Shown piece by piece: positions 25,642 through 35,231 of a stretch of 64,000 nt of DNA. Every line of letters begins with the position of its first letter. Position 1 is the first letter of the stretch. The translations under genes were made by a program, and so were the position numbers. Origin of the DNA: Aphanothece hegewaldii CCALA 016 (GTDB taxonomy: Bacteria; Cyanobacteriota; Cyanobacteriia; Cyanobacteriales; Microcystaceae); contig NZ_PXOH01000016.1 of NCBI RefSeq assembly GCF_003007785.1, positions 1 to 64,000 of the forward strand. The letters are read 5' to 3'. The notes under the pieces were generated by a model. It searched no databases and was not told the DNA's origin. It saw nothing but the letters and a program-made list of their open reading frames with translations.

Positions 25642-26172
25642 TTAAGCCGCCCAACGGGCCGATCGCAAAATAGCGACATGATCCAGCAGTCGTAATGCTG
25701 TCCCTGATTCATCGGTACTAATCCATTCACCTTGAACAAATGGAGCAATTTGATCAGGAATCGTGGTTGAGATTTGTAAATTTTCTAAATCTAACCATTC
25801 CATTTCACCCAGACGATCAATGGCTAATCCTAAAATTGTTTCTTGATCTTCAATGGCAATAACTGGAATTTCGGGTCGATCGGTGTTTAAGAGGGTCGAA
25901 TCTCCCAAAAACTGCCCCAGATCAGCAACCCAGATCACTTGTCCTCTTAGATTAATGGTTCCTAATAATAAAGGAGACGCATTCGGAATCGCTGTAATGC
26001 GATCGGGTGGTTGCTGCATCACTTCTCGAATTCCTGCTGCTCTTAAGACAAATTCATCTTGACACGGCAGAAAAAAGCGCAGATAAAGATCACCTTCTGG
26101 GGTTTGTAATCCTTGAAGATCGCTTGATATTTCTTGATTATTTCCTCTGAAAAAATCTCGTTGATTAACCAT
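25642..26172 (-). CDS. pilI: CheW-like adaptor, PilI-type
   Basis: A 176-residue CheW domain protein. Landmarks are LYLRFFLPCQDEFVLRAAGI, REVMQQPPDRITAIPNASPL, LLGTINLRGQVIWVADL and ILGLAIDRLGEM. CheW adaptors couple receptor to the CheA-type kinase. It lies 52 bases upstream of pilJ and 34 bases downstream of pilH, all on the minus strand, so it belongs to one operon. The matching kinase (PilL-type) is not in this window; in Synechocystis it is also encoded elsewhere. Confidence 0.9.
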   Translation of the reverse strand: MVNQRDFFRGNNQEISSDLQGLQTPEGDLYLRFFLPCQDEFVLRAAGIREVMQQPPDRITAIPNASPLLLGTINLRGQVIWVADLGQFLGDSTLLNTDRPEIPVIAIEDQETILGLAIDRLGEMEWLDLENLQISTTIPDQIAPFVQGEWISTDESGTALRLLDHVAILRSARWAA

Positions 26173-26206
26173 GACTATAATCCATGTCTATTGATCCATT
26201 GTGAGT

Positions 26207-26572
26207 TTACTTACGGAGGAGTTGCTTAATTGTCCCCAGTAGTTCGATCGGTTCAAATGGCTTGGCTATATAAGCATCAGCACCTTGTTTCATGCCCCAA
26301 AATCGGTCAAATTCTTCCCCTTTAGAAGAACACATGACAACAGGAACATTTTTTGTTTTTGGGTCAGATTTTAGGCGACGACAAACCTCATAACCATTCA
26401 TGCGGGGCATGACAATATCTAATACCACCAGATCAGGACTTGATCTTTTAATATGTTCTATTGCTTCTAATCCATCACAGGCGATGATTACGGTCAGACC
26501 ATTTTTTTTAAGGATGTCCGAGATCATTTCCCTTTGCGATCGATTATCTTCTACCAGCAAAACTTCGCTCAT
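26207..26572 (-). CDS. pilH: Response regulator, PilH-type
   Basis: A 121-residue stand-alone receiver domain. Acidic pocket EDN near residues 8-10, phosphorylation site in LVVLDIVMPRMNGYE (Asp about 52), the conserved Ser in VVMCSSKGE and the Lys in YIAKPFEP (about 104). No output domain. PilH-type regulators tune pilus extension or retraction together with PilG. The gene is followed by pilI within 34 bases. Upstream to pilG there are 217 bases without a gene, which may contain a separate promoter, though I cannot point to one. Confidence 0.9.
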   Translation of the reverse strand: MSEVLLVEDNRSQREMISDILKKNGLTVIIACDGLEAIEHIKRSSPDLVVLDIVMPRMNGYEVCRRLKSDPKTKNVPVVMCSSKGEEFDRFWGMKQGADAYIAKPFEPIELLGTIKQLLRK

Positions 26573-26789
26573 AACTCCCTACCTAACAAGGTTTTTTCGG
26601 GCAATCATACCCTATATTTGACTCTAACCGAATAAGAGTAAACATCATCGACTTTTTTTGATTGGTCAAGTGCCGTGTGTTATTTATGCTCATTTTGTTT
26701 TGGGCTACGGGAAACCTCGTGACGATCGTTACATATTTAATTTGCCCAAATGATCTCTATAAATCGACGTGAAGTCAGAAATTTTTAGG

Positions 26790-27965
26790 TTAATATAAAG
26801 CCGTTATGGGTGAGTGGGTATATTTTTCTAGCAATAAGACCAATTCGCTTGCCCCAAATGGCTTGGTTAAATAGTCGGTTGCTCCAGCCATACGTGCTTT
26901 GACGCGATCAATTAATCCTTCTTTTCCCGTTAGCATAATAATGGGAGTTTGTCGAAATGCGCTAGACTGACGCAACATCCCACAGATTTCATAGCCTTCT
27001 AGTTTGGGCATGGCAATATCACACAAAATTAAGTCGGGCTGTATTTGGAATATTTGACTCAAAGACTGTAGCGGATCAGTAATCAGGGTAAATTTATAGG
27101 GATATTGGGCTAAAATTAACTCAATACTTTTGCCAATGGTCAGATCATCATCAATACAAACAATATGTAACGATTTGTCTGTTTTTTTCGGTTTTACTTG
27201 TGATGTTTGATGTTGAGGCTCCTTATTGACAAATTGTATCCAACCTCGTTCCGCATATGGATAAAGTACCAAAGCGATCGCTAATAAGTCTCGATTCAAG
27301 TAGCGAAAAAGTTGTCTGAGTGTAATCTTTTGTTCCGACCAACGGGCTAGAGTAAGGTAAGCTTTAGGAGGAACACGACCGCGTAGTTGTTTTTCATTGG
27401 CAATGATGAAATATTGGTCTGGATGCTGAATCACTGGATAAAGTTGTTTTATTTGTTGAACTTGTCTGATGGTTTTTGTTACAAGAGGGGCTATTTCTAT
27501 GGCGGTTAATTGAGGCGCTAGAGGTGAAGCCATTTCAAAGATAAAAGAGCCGTATAGTAGACTAAATAAGTCAAATAAGCTTTCTTCTACCATTTTTTGT
27601 AGTATTTTACGTCCTTGTTCGGGTGTCAGGATATTTTTCTCTAGCAGACACCACAAATAACTATACTCTGGAGTATTGAGGGTCGTCGTCGCGTTCCAAG
27701 ATAATTGATCTAATTCGGCTTGCTTTTGCTCTCGATAAGGCTGTAGATAATCTCGTAAACGCAATAGGCTATTATTGCTCTGATCCGCCGCATAGACAAT
27801 TTGTCCCCCGACAAAAAAAAGATACCAAAATTTTTCGTTAAAGTCCTTTAAAGGCGACAAAGACGGTAAATTCGTTTTCTGAATATACAGTTCTCCTGTG
27901 CGTTGCCCTAGCTCAATTAGTTGTAAAATACTGCGAATATCAATCTCGTTTAAGTTACCTTGCAT
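26790..27965 (-). CDS. pilG: PATAN-REC response regulator, PilG/PatA-type
   Basis: A 391-residue protein. The N-terminal PATAN/DUF4388 region (IRSILQLIELGQRTGELYI ... FFVGGQIVYAADQ) runs to about 110, a helical region follows, and residues 268-385 are a receiver with IVCIDDDLTIG, phosphosite LILCDIAMPKLEGYE and LTKPFGASE. PatA-type regulators in cyanobacteria control phototactic motility through type IV pili; in Synechocystis the equivalent is Slr1041. It is the first gene of the pilG-H-I-J unit. hmpF, another pilus-taxis gene, is divergently transcribed 345 bases away. Confidence 0.88.
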   Translation of the reverse strand: MQGNLNEIDIRSILQLIELGQRTGELYIQKTNLPSLSPLKDFNEKFWYLFFVGGQIVYAADQSNNSLLRLRDYLQPYREQKQAELDQLSWNATTTLNTPEYSYLWCLLEKNILTPEQGRKILQKMVEESLFDLFSLLYGSFIFEMASPLAPQLTAIEIAPLVTKTIRQVQQIKQLYPVIQHPDQYFIIANEKQLRGRVPPKAYLTLARWSEQKITLRQLFRYLNRDLLAIALVLYPYAERGWIQFVNKEPQHQTSQVKPKKTDKSLHIVCIDDDLTIGKSIELILAQYPYKFTLITDPLQSLSQIFQIQPDLILCDIAMPKLEGYEICGMLRQSSAFRQTPIIMLTGKEGLIDRVKARMAGATDYLTKPFGASELVLLLEKYTHSPITALY

Positions 27966-28310
27966 ATCCTAGCCATGATTTGCCTCTCTCAATTTTAAGT
28001 GTATCCTCTTGGCAATGACTTCACTCGCTAGTTATTCTGGATAATAGATTGGCTTGCTCACAGGACTTCTCAACTACGAGGATAATGGATAAAAGCTGAT
28101 GTCATGTCACAAATGACCCGACAAAAGTGTATGTAAATTTTTGTAACGATTGTCTTCAATGCGCTAAACCTGCATGAATTCTGAAGGAACGTTATGAGGA
28201 GAGCGAAAAGTGTTTCATGAAAAAACTGTTTTTTTCAGCCCCATTGATTCATTTAATCACTCCTGACTTAAAGGCTCACAAATTAAAAAAGTAAAAGAGG
28301 ATGGCGACTT
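27966..28310. promoter_or_regulatory. Divergent intergenic region between pilG and hmpF
   Basis: These 345 bases separate two divergent pilus-taxis transcripts and must contain both promoters. I see no gene, no terminator and no repeat in them. A Shine-Dalgarno-like AAAGAGGA precedes the GTG of hmpF. Confidence 0.5.
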
Positions 28311-29912
28311 GTGCTTTATCTTGCGGAAGTCAAAAAGCAAACTAGAGGATTTATTAGCGGCATCAAAACCGAACTCAAACTCCTAGCTTGTCAACATAAT
28401 GATCAAAGTTGGAGTGCAGTTCCGGGTGATGAGATGATTGTCTGCGAAGAAACCAACACTTGGGGCGAAGGCTCTCTGGTATTGATTACGCTTGGTCATA
28501 ACCGTCAGCTTCAAGGTGCACCCGAACAAGCAACACCAGAATTAATTCGTCAATTACAAAAAATTTCTCGTTTGATGGAGAAGGTAAAAGACGAACAAGA
28601 AAAAATCGAACAATGGAAACAGTCTCTTACTTACCAAAGTCAAGAACTGACTCGTCGAGAAATGGAAATAGAAGCGAGACTCGAACAAGTTGAGCAGATG
28701 GAATCGGAATTTGAGTATCTCGAACGTCAGCGCAAGGAATTAGATGAATCTTGGGATCGTCTGCGAAATGCTCAACAACGTCTCGAAGAAAATCAGTTAC
28801 AACTCGGTCCTTTAGGGAATCTTCCACCAGAACAAAGCCAGTCTATTCAAGCTTTTATACAACGTTTGACTGATGACCCAAATCGAATTTCTTCTTTAGA
28901 AAATTCAGTCCATTTAGCGATCGATTCATTCAAACATCAACAAGCAACTCTAGACGGCTATTGGCAACGTTTAGAGCAACAGAAAAAAAGTTTGCAACAA
29001 CAACAACAAGAGGCTAAACGTCTTCAAGAAACTGTAGAGTTACGGCAACAAGAACTACAATCAACAAGAGCCTCTATTGAGCAAGCTAAAAATCAAGTTC
29101 AAATACAAGAAACGATTTTAAATAGTAAACGGGAATTCCTCGGAAGGTTAAATCTTAATCTTCAAACAATACAAGAAATCAGAGAAACTTTATTAAGTCT
29201 AGCAAGAGGTTCCGATGATCCAGAAATTGAGCAGAAAATTGATAGAGATTCTTTAGAAAATATGCCCATTCCTGAACTTGAAGATCTTATTAATAAGCAA
29301 CAAAAGGATTTAGAAAAATTTGTTCTTTTTGTGAATGATCAAGAAGAAGAATTATCATTTCAATGTCAAACCGTAGACGAACTGTTAGCCAGATTACAAA
29401 ATGTACATGAATCTGAGCGATGGTCTATTGAAGCTGAATTAGCCGAAGAACAAGAACGAAAAAGAATGCTTGATGAAACCCTATTCGGTCAACGAAGAAA
29501 TCTTAAGGAACGTCAAGGCATTTTATTACAATATGTTCGGGTTTTGCGACGGCGACGCGGTATGTTTGATACTGAACAAGAAGCGAATAAAATTAATTTA
29601 GAACCCGTTGTTATGCAATTGATTGAACAGCAACAAGAAAGACAAGAGGAAAAACAGTCTTTAGAAAGGGAAATTGAACATATACAAAATAATTTACAGC
29701 AACTTAAGGAAATGCTTGAACATCAGTGGTCAGAATTTGAGCAAAAATCTCTAGCAGTTGAACAACAACAACAACAATATCAACAAGTCTTATTTGACTT
29801 GGCTAAATTTCAATCTCAAGTTGAGTTAGAGCAAGAGGTTTTACAACCTATTCAAGATCAATTAAGTGCGACTCGTCAGTATATAGAATCTTTATCTCAT
29901 TTGATACATTAG
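28311..29912 (+). CDS. hmpF: Pilus motility taxis protein HmpF
   Basis: A 533-residue protein starting at a GTG, with AGAGGA about ten bases before it. The N-terminal region (LYLAEVKKQTRGFISG ... ELKLLACQ ... SWSAVPGDE) is the conserved HmpF start, and IEQWKQSLTYQSQELTRREM follows at about 100-120. The rest is a long coiled coil rich in Gln, Glu and Arg. HmpF is required for type IV pilus-driven motility and localises to pilus poles in filamentous cyanobacteria. Its place opposite pilG supports a shared role. Its end overlaps that of tilS by four bases. Confidence 0.88.
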   Translation: MLYLAEVKKQTRGFISGIKTELKLLACQHNDQSWSAVPGDEMIVCEETNTWGEGSLVLITLGHNRQLQGAPEQATPELIRQLQKISRLMEKVKDEQEKIEQWKQSLTYQSQELTRREMEIEARLEQVEQMESEFEYLERQRKELDESWDRLRNAQQRLEENQLQLGPLGNLPPEQSQSIQAFIQRLTDDPNRISSLENSVHLAIDSFKHQQATLDGYWQRLEQQKKSLQQQQQEAKRLQETVELRQQELQSTRASIEQAKNQVQIQETILNSKREFLGRLNLNLQTIQEIRETLLSLARGSDDPEIEQKIDRDSLENMPIPELEDLINKQQKDLEKFVLFVNDQEEELSFQCQTVDELLARLQNVHESERWSIEAELAEEQERKRMLDETLFGQRRNLKERQGILLQYVRVLRRRRGMFDTEQEANKINLEPVVMQLIEQQQERQEEKQSLEREIEHIQNNLQQLKEMLEHQWSEFEQKSLAVEQQQQQYQQVLFDLAKFQSQVELEQEVLQPIQDQLSATRQYIESLSHLIH

Positions 29913-30877
29913 TCTGACGTTTTAAGGATGATCCAGTCGCCTTCAACAGTTGCTTGTGTATTTTTTGGTAATGATGATGTTCTACTTTTTTGGGGGGCTT
30001 CGATTAAATTAATAATGGCTTCAATTTGAGAAAAATTTGGCGATTTTAGCATATTTTTTTCTAAAAAAAGCTTGACAATTCTCCTTTTTAGTGCTACATG
30101 AATATTTTTGAGTTTGATTCGATTTAACCTTTTCTGTTCAAGCTCAATAATTTCGCTGGCTAAATTTTGAGTTAAAGTCTCTAAAAAATCCGACTCAGCT
30201 TGCAAGATTTCGGCCGTTTGCGCTAAAGTTGTTTCGACTTGGGGGTTAAAATGAGTTTTTAGATACGGTAGAACTTCGGTTCTGATGCGATTACGGGCGT
30301 ATTTCAAATTATGATTAGCTTGATCATCCCATACGGGGAGTTGTAATTGTTGACAGAATTCCTCGGTTTCAGTACGAGAAACATTGAGTAATGGACGAAC
30401 TAAACTCACAGTTGGACTTAGTTCACGTTTCGCGTTTAAAGCACTTAAACCCTCGACACCCGCACCCCGAATGAGATTATAGAATAATGTTTCGGCGCGA
30501 TCGCTTTTCGTGTGTCCAGTAGTAATTATATTAAAATCCTGTTCTTGTGCGATTTCTTGTAATGCTTCATATCGCCATTTTCTCGCGGCGGCTTCGGTTT
30601 CTTTCAGGTTATTAGCTATTTTTAAATAAAATGGTATTTCCCAGTTTTGGGCAATTTTTCCCACAAAATCAGCAATACCTAAATCCGTTGACCATTGATG
30701 GTTGCAATGTCCAACAGCAATTTTAAAATTATATTTTGGCTGTAAATCTACTAATAATTTCAGTAAACAAATCGAATCTTGTCCACCAGAAACAGCAATT
30801 AAAATCTTATCTGTTTTGGTAATTAATTTAGTTTGTCTTAAAGTCGTGTGTAATCTAGCGTGCAGATTTGTCCACAT
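29909..30877 (-). CDS. tilS: tRNA(Ile)-lysidine synthase
   Basis: A 322-residue protein with the N-type ATP pyrophosphatase loop ILIAVSGGQDSICLLKLL (about 25-42) and the TilS signatures VGHCNHQW, TGHTKSDRAETLFYNLIRG, RPLLNVSRTETEEFCQQL and NLKYARNRIRTEVLPYL. It converts the wobble C34 of tRNA-Ile2 to lysidine, so that the tRNA reads AUA. The length is that of the short cyanobacterial form that lacks the full C-terminal domain. It is convergent with hmpF and divergent from the GH116 gene. Confidence 0.95.
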   Translation of the reverse strand: MWTNLHARLHTTLRQTKLITKTDKILIAVSGGQDSICLLKLLVDLQPKYNFKIAVGHCNHQWSTDLGIADFVGKIAQNWEIPFYLKIANNLKETEAAARKWRYEALQEIAQEQDFNIITTGHTKSDRAETLFYNLIRGAGVEGLSALNAKRELSPTVSLVRPLLNVSRTETEEFCQQLQLPVWDDQANHNLKYARNRIRTEVLPYLKTHFNPQVETTLAQTAEILQAESDFLETLTQNLASEIIELEQKRLNRIKLKNIHVALKRRIVKLFLEKNMLKSPNFSQIEAIINLIEAPQKSRTSSLPKNTQATVEGDWIILKTSD

Positions 30878-30981
30878 TTAAAGAGTAAAGAACATTTTCA
30901 ACAGATGGAACAATATCACCATCGGGTAAGATCTATCTAGCTTCTAGGATTCTATTTATATTTTACTCTTAGCAACGAATT

Positions 30982-33405
30982 ATGATGAATTTGATCTCGC
31001 TTCCTGAAATTCCCGTTTGTGCTTGGAAACGTTTGATCGGCAAAGGATGGGACAAACCCTATAGAGTTCGCTATGCTAGTAATTTAGATGATGGGCCTTG
31101 GCATGGTGTACCATTAGGTGGCTTTGGTGCAGGATGTATCGGACGATCGCCTAAAGGTGATTTTAACCTATGGCATCTTGATGGGGGTGAACATATTTTC
31201 CAAAGTTTACCCGCGTGTCAGTTTAGTATTTTTGAACAACCAGAAGACGGGGAAGCACAAGCATACGCACTCTGTACCGAACCTCCAGAAGATGGTACAT
31301 TATCTCGTTGGTCGTGGTACGAAAAAGAAAAAGGGACATACTCCGCACTTTATCCCCGCAGTTGGTACGCATACGAAGGAATTTTTCAAACTCAGTTAAT
31401 TTGTGAGCAATATTCCCCGATTTGGGCAGGAAATTACCAAGAAAGTAGCTATCCTGTGGCAGTTTTTGAATGGACAGCCCATAACCCCACCGATAAACCA
31501 ATTACACTGAGTATCATGCTAACTTGGCAAAATATAGTAGGTTGGTTTACAAATGCCGTGAAATCTCCCAAAGTCAAAGTTAGAGACGATGGTAGTCCCG
31601 TTTATGAATACCAAGCGCGTTGGGGTGATAGTAAAGGAAATTTTAATCAGTGGATAGAAGATAATTTTCGCGTCGGATGTTTGATGAACCGTCTACAACC
31701 CAATGATACCCCGACTGAAGGAGACGGACAAATCTGCATTGCTAGTTTAAGTAATCCTACTCTAGATGTGTTTCATCTGGGTAAATGGAATCCTAATAGC
31801 GATGGTTCCGAAATTTGGGACTATTTCGCCATGAATGGTTCATTACCCGATAAGCAAGATGAAACCCCCGCAAAAGAAGGCGAACAAATTGCAACAGCGA
31901 TCGCAATTCGGTTTACTATTAGACCAGGAAAAACTCGCAAGATTCCGTTTATTTTGGCTTGGGATTTACCCGTTACTGAATTTGCTCAAGGAATTAACTA
32001 TTATCGTCGTTATACTGATTTTTTTGGCAGAAATGGACAGAATGCGTGGTCAATTGTCAGAACAGCCTTAAAACATAGTGACACATGGCGAGAGATGATT
32101 CAACAATGGCAGTTACCGATACTGAAACGTTCTGATTTACCCGACTGGTTTAAGATGGCGTTGTTCAATGAATTGTATTTACTTACCGATGGGGGTACAC
32201 TTTGGACAGCCGCAACCGAAGATGATCCCGTCGGACAGTTTGGTGTTCTAGAATGTATCGATTACCGTTGGTATGAAAGTCTAGACGTAAGATTATACGG
32301 TTCATTTGGTTTATTAATGTTATGGCCGAGATTAGATAAAAGTATTTTGACTGCTTTTGCTCGTGCGATCCCAACAAGTGATGATACACCGAGAATTATT
32401 GGCTATAATCAAGCTGCAGCCATCCGTAAAGCTAAAGGTGCAACCCCACACGATTTAGGCGCACCTAATGAGCATCCTTGGGTACAAACGAACTATACCA
32501 GTTACCAAGATTGTAATTTATGGAAAGATTTAGGTAGCGATTTTGTTTTACAAGTGTATAGAGATTTTGTTTTAACTGGTGCAAAAGATCAAGATTTCTT
32601 ATGGGAATGTTGGCCGGCAATTGTTGAAACAATGGCTTATTTAAAAACTTTTGATTTAAATAATGATGGAATTCCTGAAAATTCGGGCGCACCGGATCAA
32701 ACTTTTGATGATTGGCAGTTAAAAGGAATTAGTGCATATTGTGGAGGTCTTTGGATAGCCGCATTAGAAGCAGCGCTCAAAATCGGTAATATTTTGTTAT
32801 TACGTCCGCCAATGAATCCACAATTACAAGTAGCAGATTATCCGAAAAGTATTGAATCAACCATTAATATTTATCGTACTTGGTTAGAACAATCTCGCGC
32901 TATTTATCATCAAACACTTTGGAATGGTGAATATTATCGTTTAGATAGTGAAAGTGGTTCAGATGTGGTAATGACGGATCAACTTTGTGGTCAATTTTAT
33001 GCAAGATTATTAGACTTACCCGATGTTGTAGAATTTCAGTATGCTGAGTCGGCTTTAAAGAAAGTGTATGAGGCTTGTTTTTTAAAGTTTTTTGATGGTA
33101 AATTTGGGGCAGCAAATGGCTTAAAACCCGATGGGACTCCAGAAAATCCTAATGCTACGCACCCGTTGGAAGTTTGGACAGGAATTAATTACGGTTTAGC
33201 TGCTTTTTTATTACAAATGGGGATGAAGAAAGAAGCTTTTAGATTAACTGAAGCGGTGGTTAATCAAGTGTATGAAAATGGCTTACAGTTTCGTACTCCT
33301 GAAGCAATTACCGCAGTTGGAACCTTTCGCGCAAGTCATTATTTAAGAGCGATGGCAATTTGGGGAATATATGGTGTTTTAACGGGGTTTAAAGAGCTAC
33401 AATAA
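30982..33405 (+). CDS. GH116 family beta-glucosidase/glucosylceramidase
   Basis: An 807-residue protein resembling the GBA2-type non-lysosomal glucosylceramidases. The N-terminal beta domain contains GVPLGGFGAGCIGRSPKGDF and NLWHLDGGEH. The C-terminal (alpha/alpha)6 barrel has the candidate nucleophile in ALFNELYLLTDGGTLW (Glu about 397) and the candidate acid/base in GAPDQTFDDW (Asp about 572), then AYCGGLWIAAL and THPLEVWTGINYGLAAF. There is no signal peptide, so it is probably cytosolic. Cyanobacterial substrates are not established; glucosylated lipids or compatible solutes are possible. The Uma2 gene begins 21 bases downstream. Confidence 0.88.
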   Translation: MMNLISLPEIPVCAWKRLIGKGWDKPYRVRYASNLDDGPWHGVPLGGFGAGCIGRSPKGDFNLWHLDGGEHIFQSLPACQFSIFEQPEDGEAQAYALCTEPPEDGTLSRWSWYEKEKGTYSALYPRSWYAYEGIFQTQLICEQYSPIWAGNYQESSYPVAVFEWTAHNPTDKPITLSIMLTWQNIVGWFTNAVKSPKVKVRDDGSPVYEYQARWGDSKGNFNQWIEDNFRVGCLMNRLQPNDTPTEGDGQICIASLSNPTLDVFHLGKWNPNSDGSEIWDYFAMNGSLPDKQDETPAKEGEQIATAIAIRFTIRPGKTRKIPFILAWDLPVTEFAQGINYYRRYTDFFGRNGQNAWSIVRTALKHSDTWREMIQQWQLPILKRSDLPDWFKMALFNELYLLTDGGTLWTAATEDDPVGQFGVLECIDYRWYESLDVRLYGSFGLLMLWPRLDKSILTAFARAIPTSDDTPRIIGYNQAAAIRKAKGATPHDLGAPNEHPWVQTNYTSYQDCNLWKDLGSDFVLQVYRDFVLTGAKDQDFLWECWPAIVETMAYLKTFDLNNDGIPENSGAPDQTFDDWQLKGISAYCGGLWIAALEAALKIGNILLLRPPMNPQLQVADYPKSIESTINIYRTWLEQSRAIYHQTLWNGEYYRLDSESGSDVVMTDQLCGQFYARLLDLPDVVEFQYAESALKKVYEACFLKFFDGKFGAANGLKPDGTPENPNATHPLEVWTGINYGLAAFLLQMGMKKEAFRLTEAVVNQVYENGLQFRTPEAITAVGTFRASHYLRAMAIWGIYGVLTGFKELQ

Positions 33406-33426
33406 TAAATTAGGAGGGATAAAAGT

Positions 33427-34008
33427 ATGATTGCTGTTACTCGTAGACTGTTCACGTTAGAAGAATATGAGCATTTAGGTGAAATTGGATTTTTTCATCC
33501 TGAAGAACGGATTGAGTTAATTCGAGGAGAATTGGTTAAAATGGCATCAAAAGGCAGGATACATTCGGTTTGTAATACATTGTTGGTTGAGAAATTTTAT
33601 AAATTAATTTCTGGTCAAGCTATTATTAGAGTACAAGACCCAATTATTATTCTTCCTAATAGCGCACCTGAACCAGATATCGTCATTGCTCGTCTAAAAG
33701 AAGATAAATATTTATCGTCTCATCCTTTGCCTGAAGATATTTTATTATTGATTGAAGTCTCTGACTCTACATTAAAATCTGATCAAACTTTTAAATTAGA
33801 TTTATATGCTGAAGCTGGAATATCTAATTACTGGATTTTTAATTTAGTCGATAATCATTTAGAGGTTTATACAGAACCTTATCAAGAAAATAAAAATAAG
33901 TTTAATTATCGTTCAAAGCGTATTTATTTACCGAATGAACAAATAGAAATACCTGAATTTAATAATCTATTTTTAGATTTATCATCTGTTTTCTCTGCTT
34001 TAATATGA
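33427..34008 (+). CDS. Uma2 family (DUF820) endonuclease-like protein
   Basis: A 193-residue protein of the PD-(D/E)XK-like Uma2 family, abundant in cyanobacteria. Landmarks: RLFTLEEYEHLGEIGFFHPEER with the IELIRGELVKM strand, VQDPIIILPNSAPEPDIVIA (Asp of the core), ILLLIEVSDSTLKSD and YAEAGISNYWIFNLVDN. The nuclease activity is inferred from fold. A Shine-Dalgarno TAGGAGG precedes the ATG. It overlaps the following, broken Uma2 gene by four bases, so they were a tandem pair. Confidence 0.88.
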   Translation: MIAVTRRLFTLEEYEHLGEIGFFHPEERIELIRGELVKMASKGRIHSVCNTLLVEKFYKLISGQAIIRVQDPIIILPNSAPEPDIVIARLKEDKYLSSHPLPEDILLLIEVSDSTLKSDQTFKLDLYAEAGISNYWIFNLVDNHLEVYTEPYQENKNKFNYRSKRIYLPNEQIEIPEFNNLFLDLSSVFSALI

Positions 34009-34670
34009 CTACTATTACTCTCACACTTAAACCACTTATTCAACTGACAGAACATCAATTTTATCAACTTTGTTTAGCGAATCCTGAGACAAAATTAGAA
34101 TTAAATTCAAAGGGAGAATTAGTAATAATGCCACCAACTGGAGGAACATCAGGAAATCGAAATATAAAATTATCTACACGCTTAGAAAATTGGACAGAAA
34201 CAAATCAAAATGGTATTGCTTTTGATTCAAGTACGATGTTTCGACTGCTTAATGGTGCGTTACGTTCTCCTGATGCAGCATGGATATCTCTAGAAAGATG
34301 GAATAGTTTATCGACTGAAGAACAAGAAGAATTTCCGCCAATTTGTCCTGATTTTGTGGTTGAATTACGTTCCGCTTCCGATAGTCTAAAATCATTACAA
34401 GAAAAGATGCAAGAATACATAGAAAATGGAACTCGTTTAGGGTGGTTAATTAACCTCTTCCCCGTCCCCTCTCCACCTCACCCTAGCCCTCTCCTGTGAG
34501 GAGAGGGAACTATAAGGAAGACTTTTTATATGTTAGAGGGGTGCCGAAGGCGGGGTGAGGTAGAAATTTATCGGCAAGGGAAAGAAAAAGAAGTTTTACA
34601 TCAACCTAGTCAATTATCGGGTGAAGATGTTTTACTAGGATTTATTTTAGAATTAAAAGGAATATTTTAG
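34005..34670 (+). pseudogene. Second Uma2 gene, interrupted by a MITE-like insertion
   Basis: The N-terminal part (TEHQFYQLCLANPETKLELN, ELVIMPPTGGTSGNRN, APDAAWISLERW-like SPDAAWISLERW, PDFVVELRSASDSL, GTRLGWLIN) is a normal Uma2 protein up to about residue 150. It then runs into a repeat and stops at 34499. The natural C-terminus resumes after the repeat as EIYRQGKEKEVLHQPSQLSG ... LGFILELKGIF and ends at 34670. The insertion lies at 34454-34560. The truncated protein keeps most core residues but loses the last strand and helix, so it is probably inactive. Confidence 0.85.
34454..34560. repeat. MITE-like palindromic repeat inside the Uma2 gene
   Basis: About 107 bases, bounded by inverted CCTCACCC (34476-34483) and GGGTGAGG (34553-34560), with an internal CCCTCTCCTGTGAGGAGAGGG hairpin. 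It shares the exact 20-mer GGAGAGGGAACTATAAGGAA (34500-34519) with the repeat at 58321-58500. It separates two parts of one gene, which shows that it moved in. Confidence 0.8.
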
Positions 34671-34745
34671 AAAATTAGTTATAAATTGGCTAAAAAAACT
34701 TATAATAAAATTTGTTATAAAAGCTAGAGATGAATTATAAAATAG

Positions 34746-35222
34746 ATGACTCTTACAATTACTATTGAACCAAATCATCTGTATAATCTTGATTTATCAC
34801 CCGTGACGACGGTTATTAATAAGTTAACTCAAGAAAAGGCTATATTATCTGCTGAACAAAAAATACAGTTTAATATTATTTATCCGCGTGAGGAGACAGA
34901 TATTAGAGAATTATCGGAAATTCCAGAGGTTAGATTGTGGTTTATTCGTTTAGATTCGGTTTATCCTTGGCTACCATTTTTTTTAGACTGGAAGGAAGGA
35001 GAATTAGGACGTTATACGGCTATGTTAGTACCTCATCAATTTCATCGGACTGAAGGAATACGCTACAATCCTGAATCGTTAGAAATTTTTGTTATGCAAA
35101 AAATATTTGTGTTAAATGATTGGTTAAAAACAGAAGGAATATCTAGCCAATTTCGCTTAAAATCAATGGCGCAAATGTTGGGTTATGAGATAGAAGATGA
35201 GTTTTTTGAGATGTTTAATTAG
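34746..35222 (+). CDS. crr6: CRR6-type NdhI maturation factor (DUF1817)
   Basis: A 158-residue soluble protein. The block YPREETDIRELSEIPEVRLW, then FIRLDSVYPWLPFFLDWKEG, ELGRYTAMLVPHQFHRTEGI and LEIFVMQKIFVLNDWLK is what I know of the DUF1817/CRR6 family. In plants and cyanobacteria CRR6 assists assembly of the NdhI subunit of the NDH-1 complex. It ends ten bases before the adenine methyltransferase gene and could be co-transcribed with it. Confidence rests on pattern memory only. Confidence 0.75.
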   Translation: MTLTITIEPNHLYNLDLSPVTTVINKLTQEKAILSAEQKIQFNIIYPREETDIRELSEIPEVRLWFIRLDSVYPWLPFFLDWKEGELGRYTAMLVPHQFHRTEGIRYNPESLEIFVMQKIFVLNDWLKTEGISSQFRLKSMAQMLGYEIEDEFFEMFN

Positions 35223-35231
35223 TTAATAATA

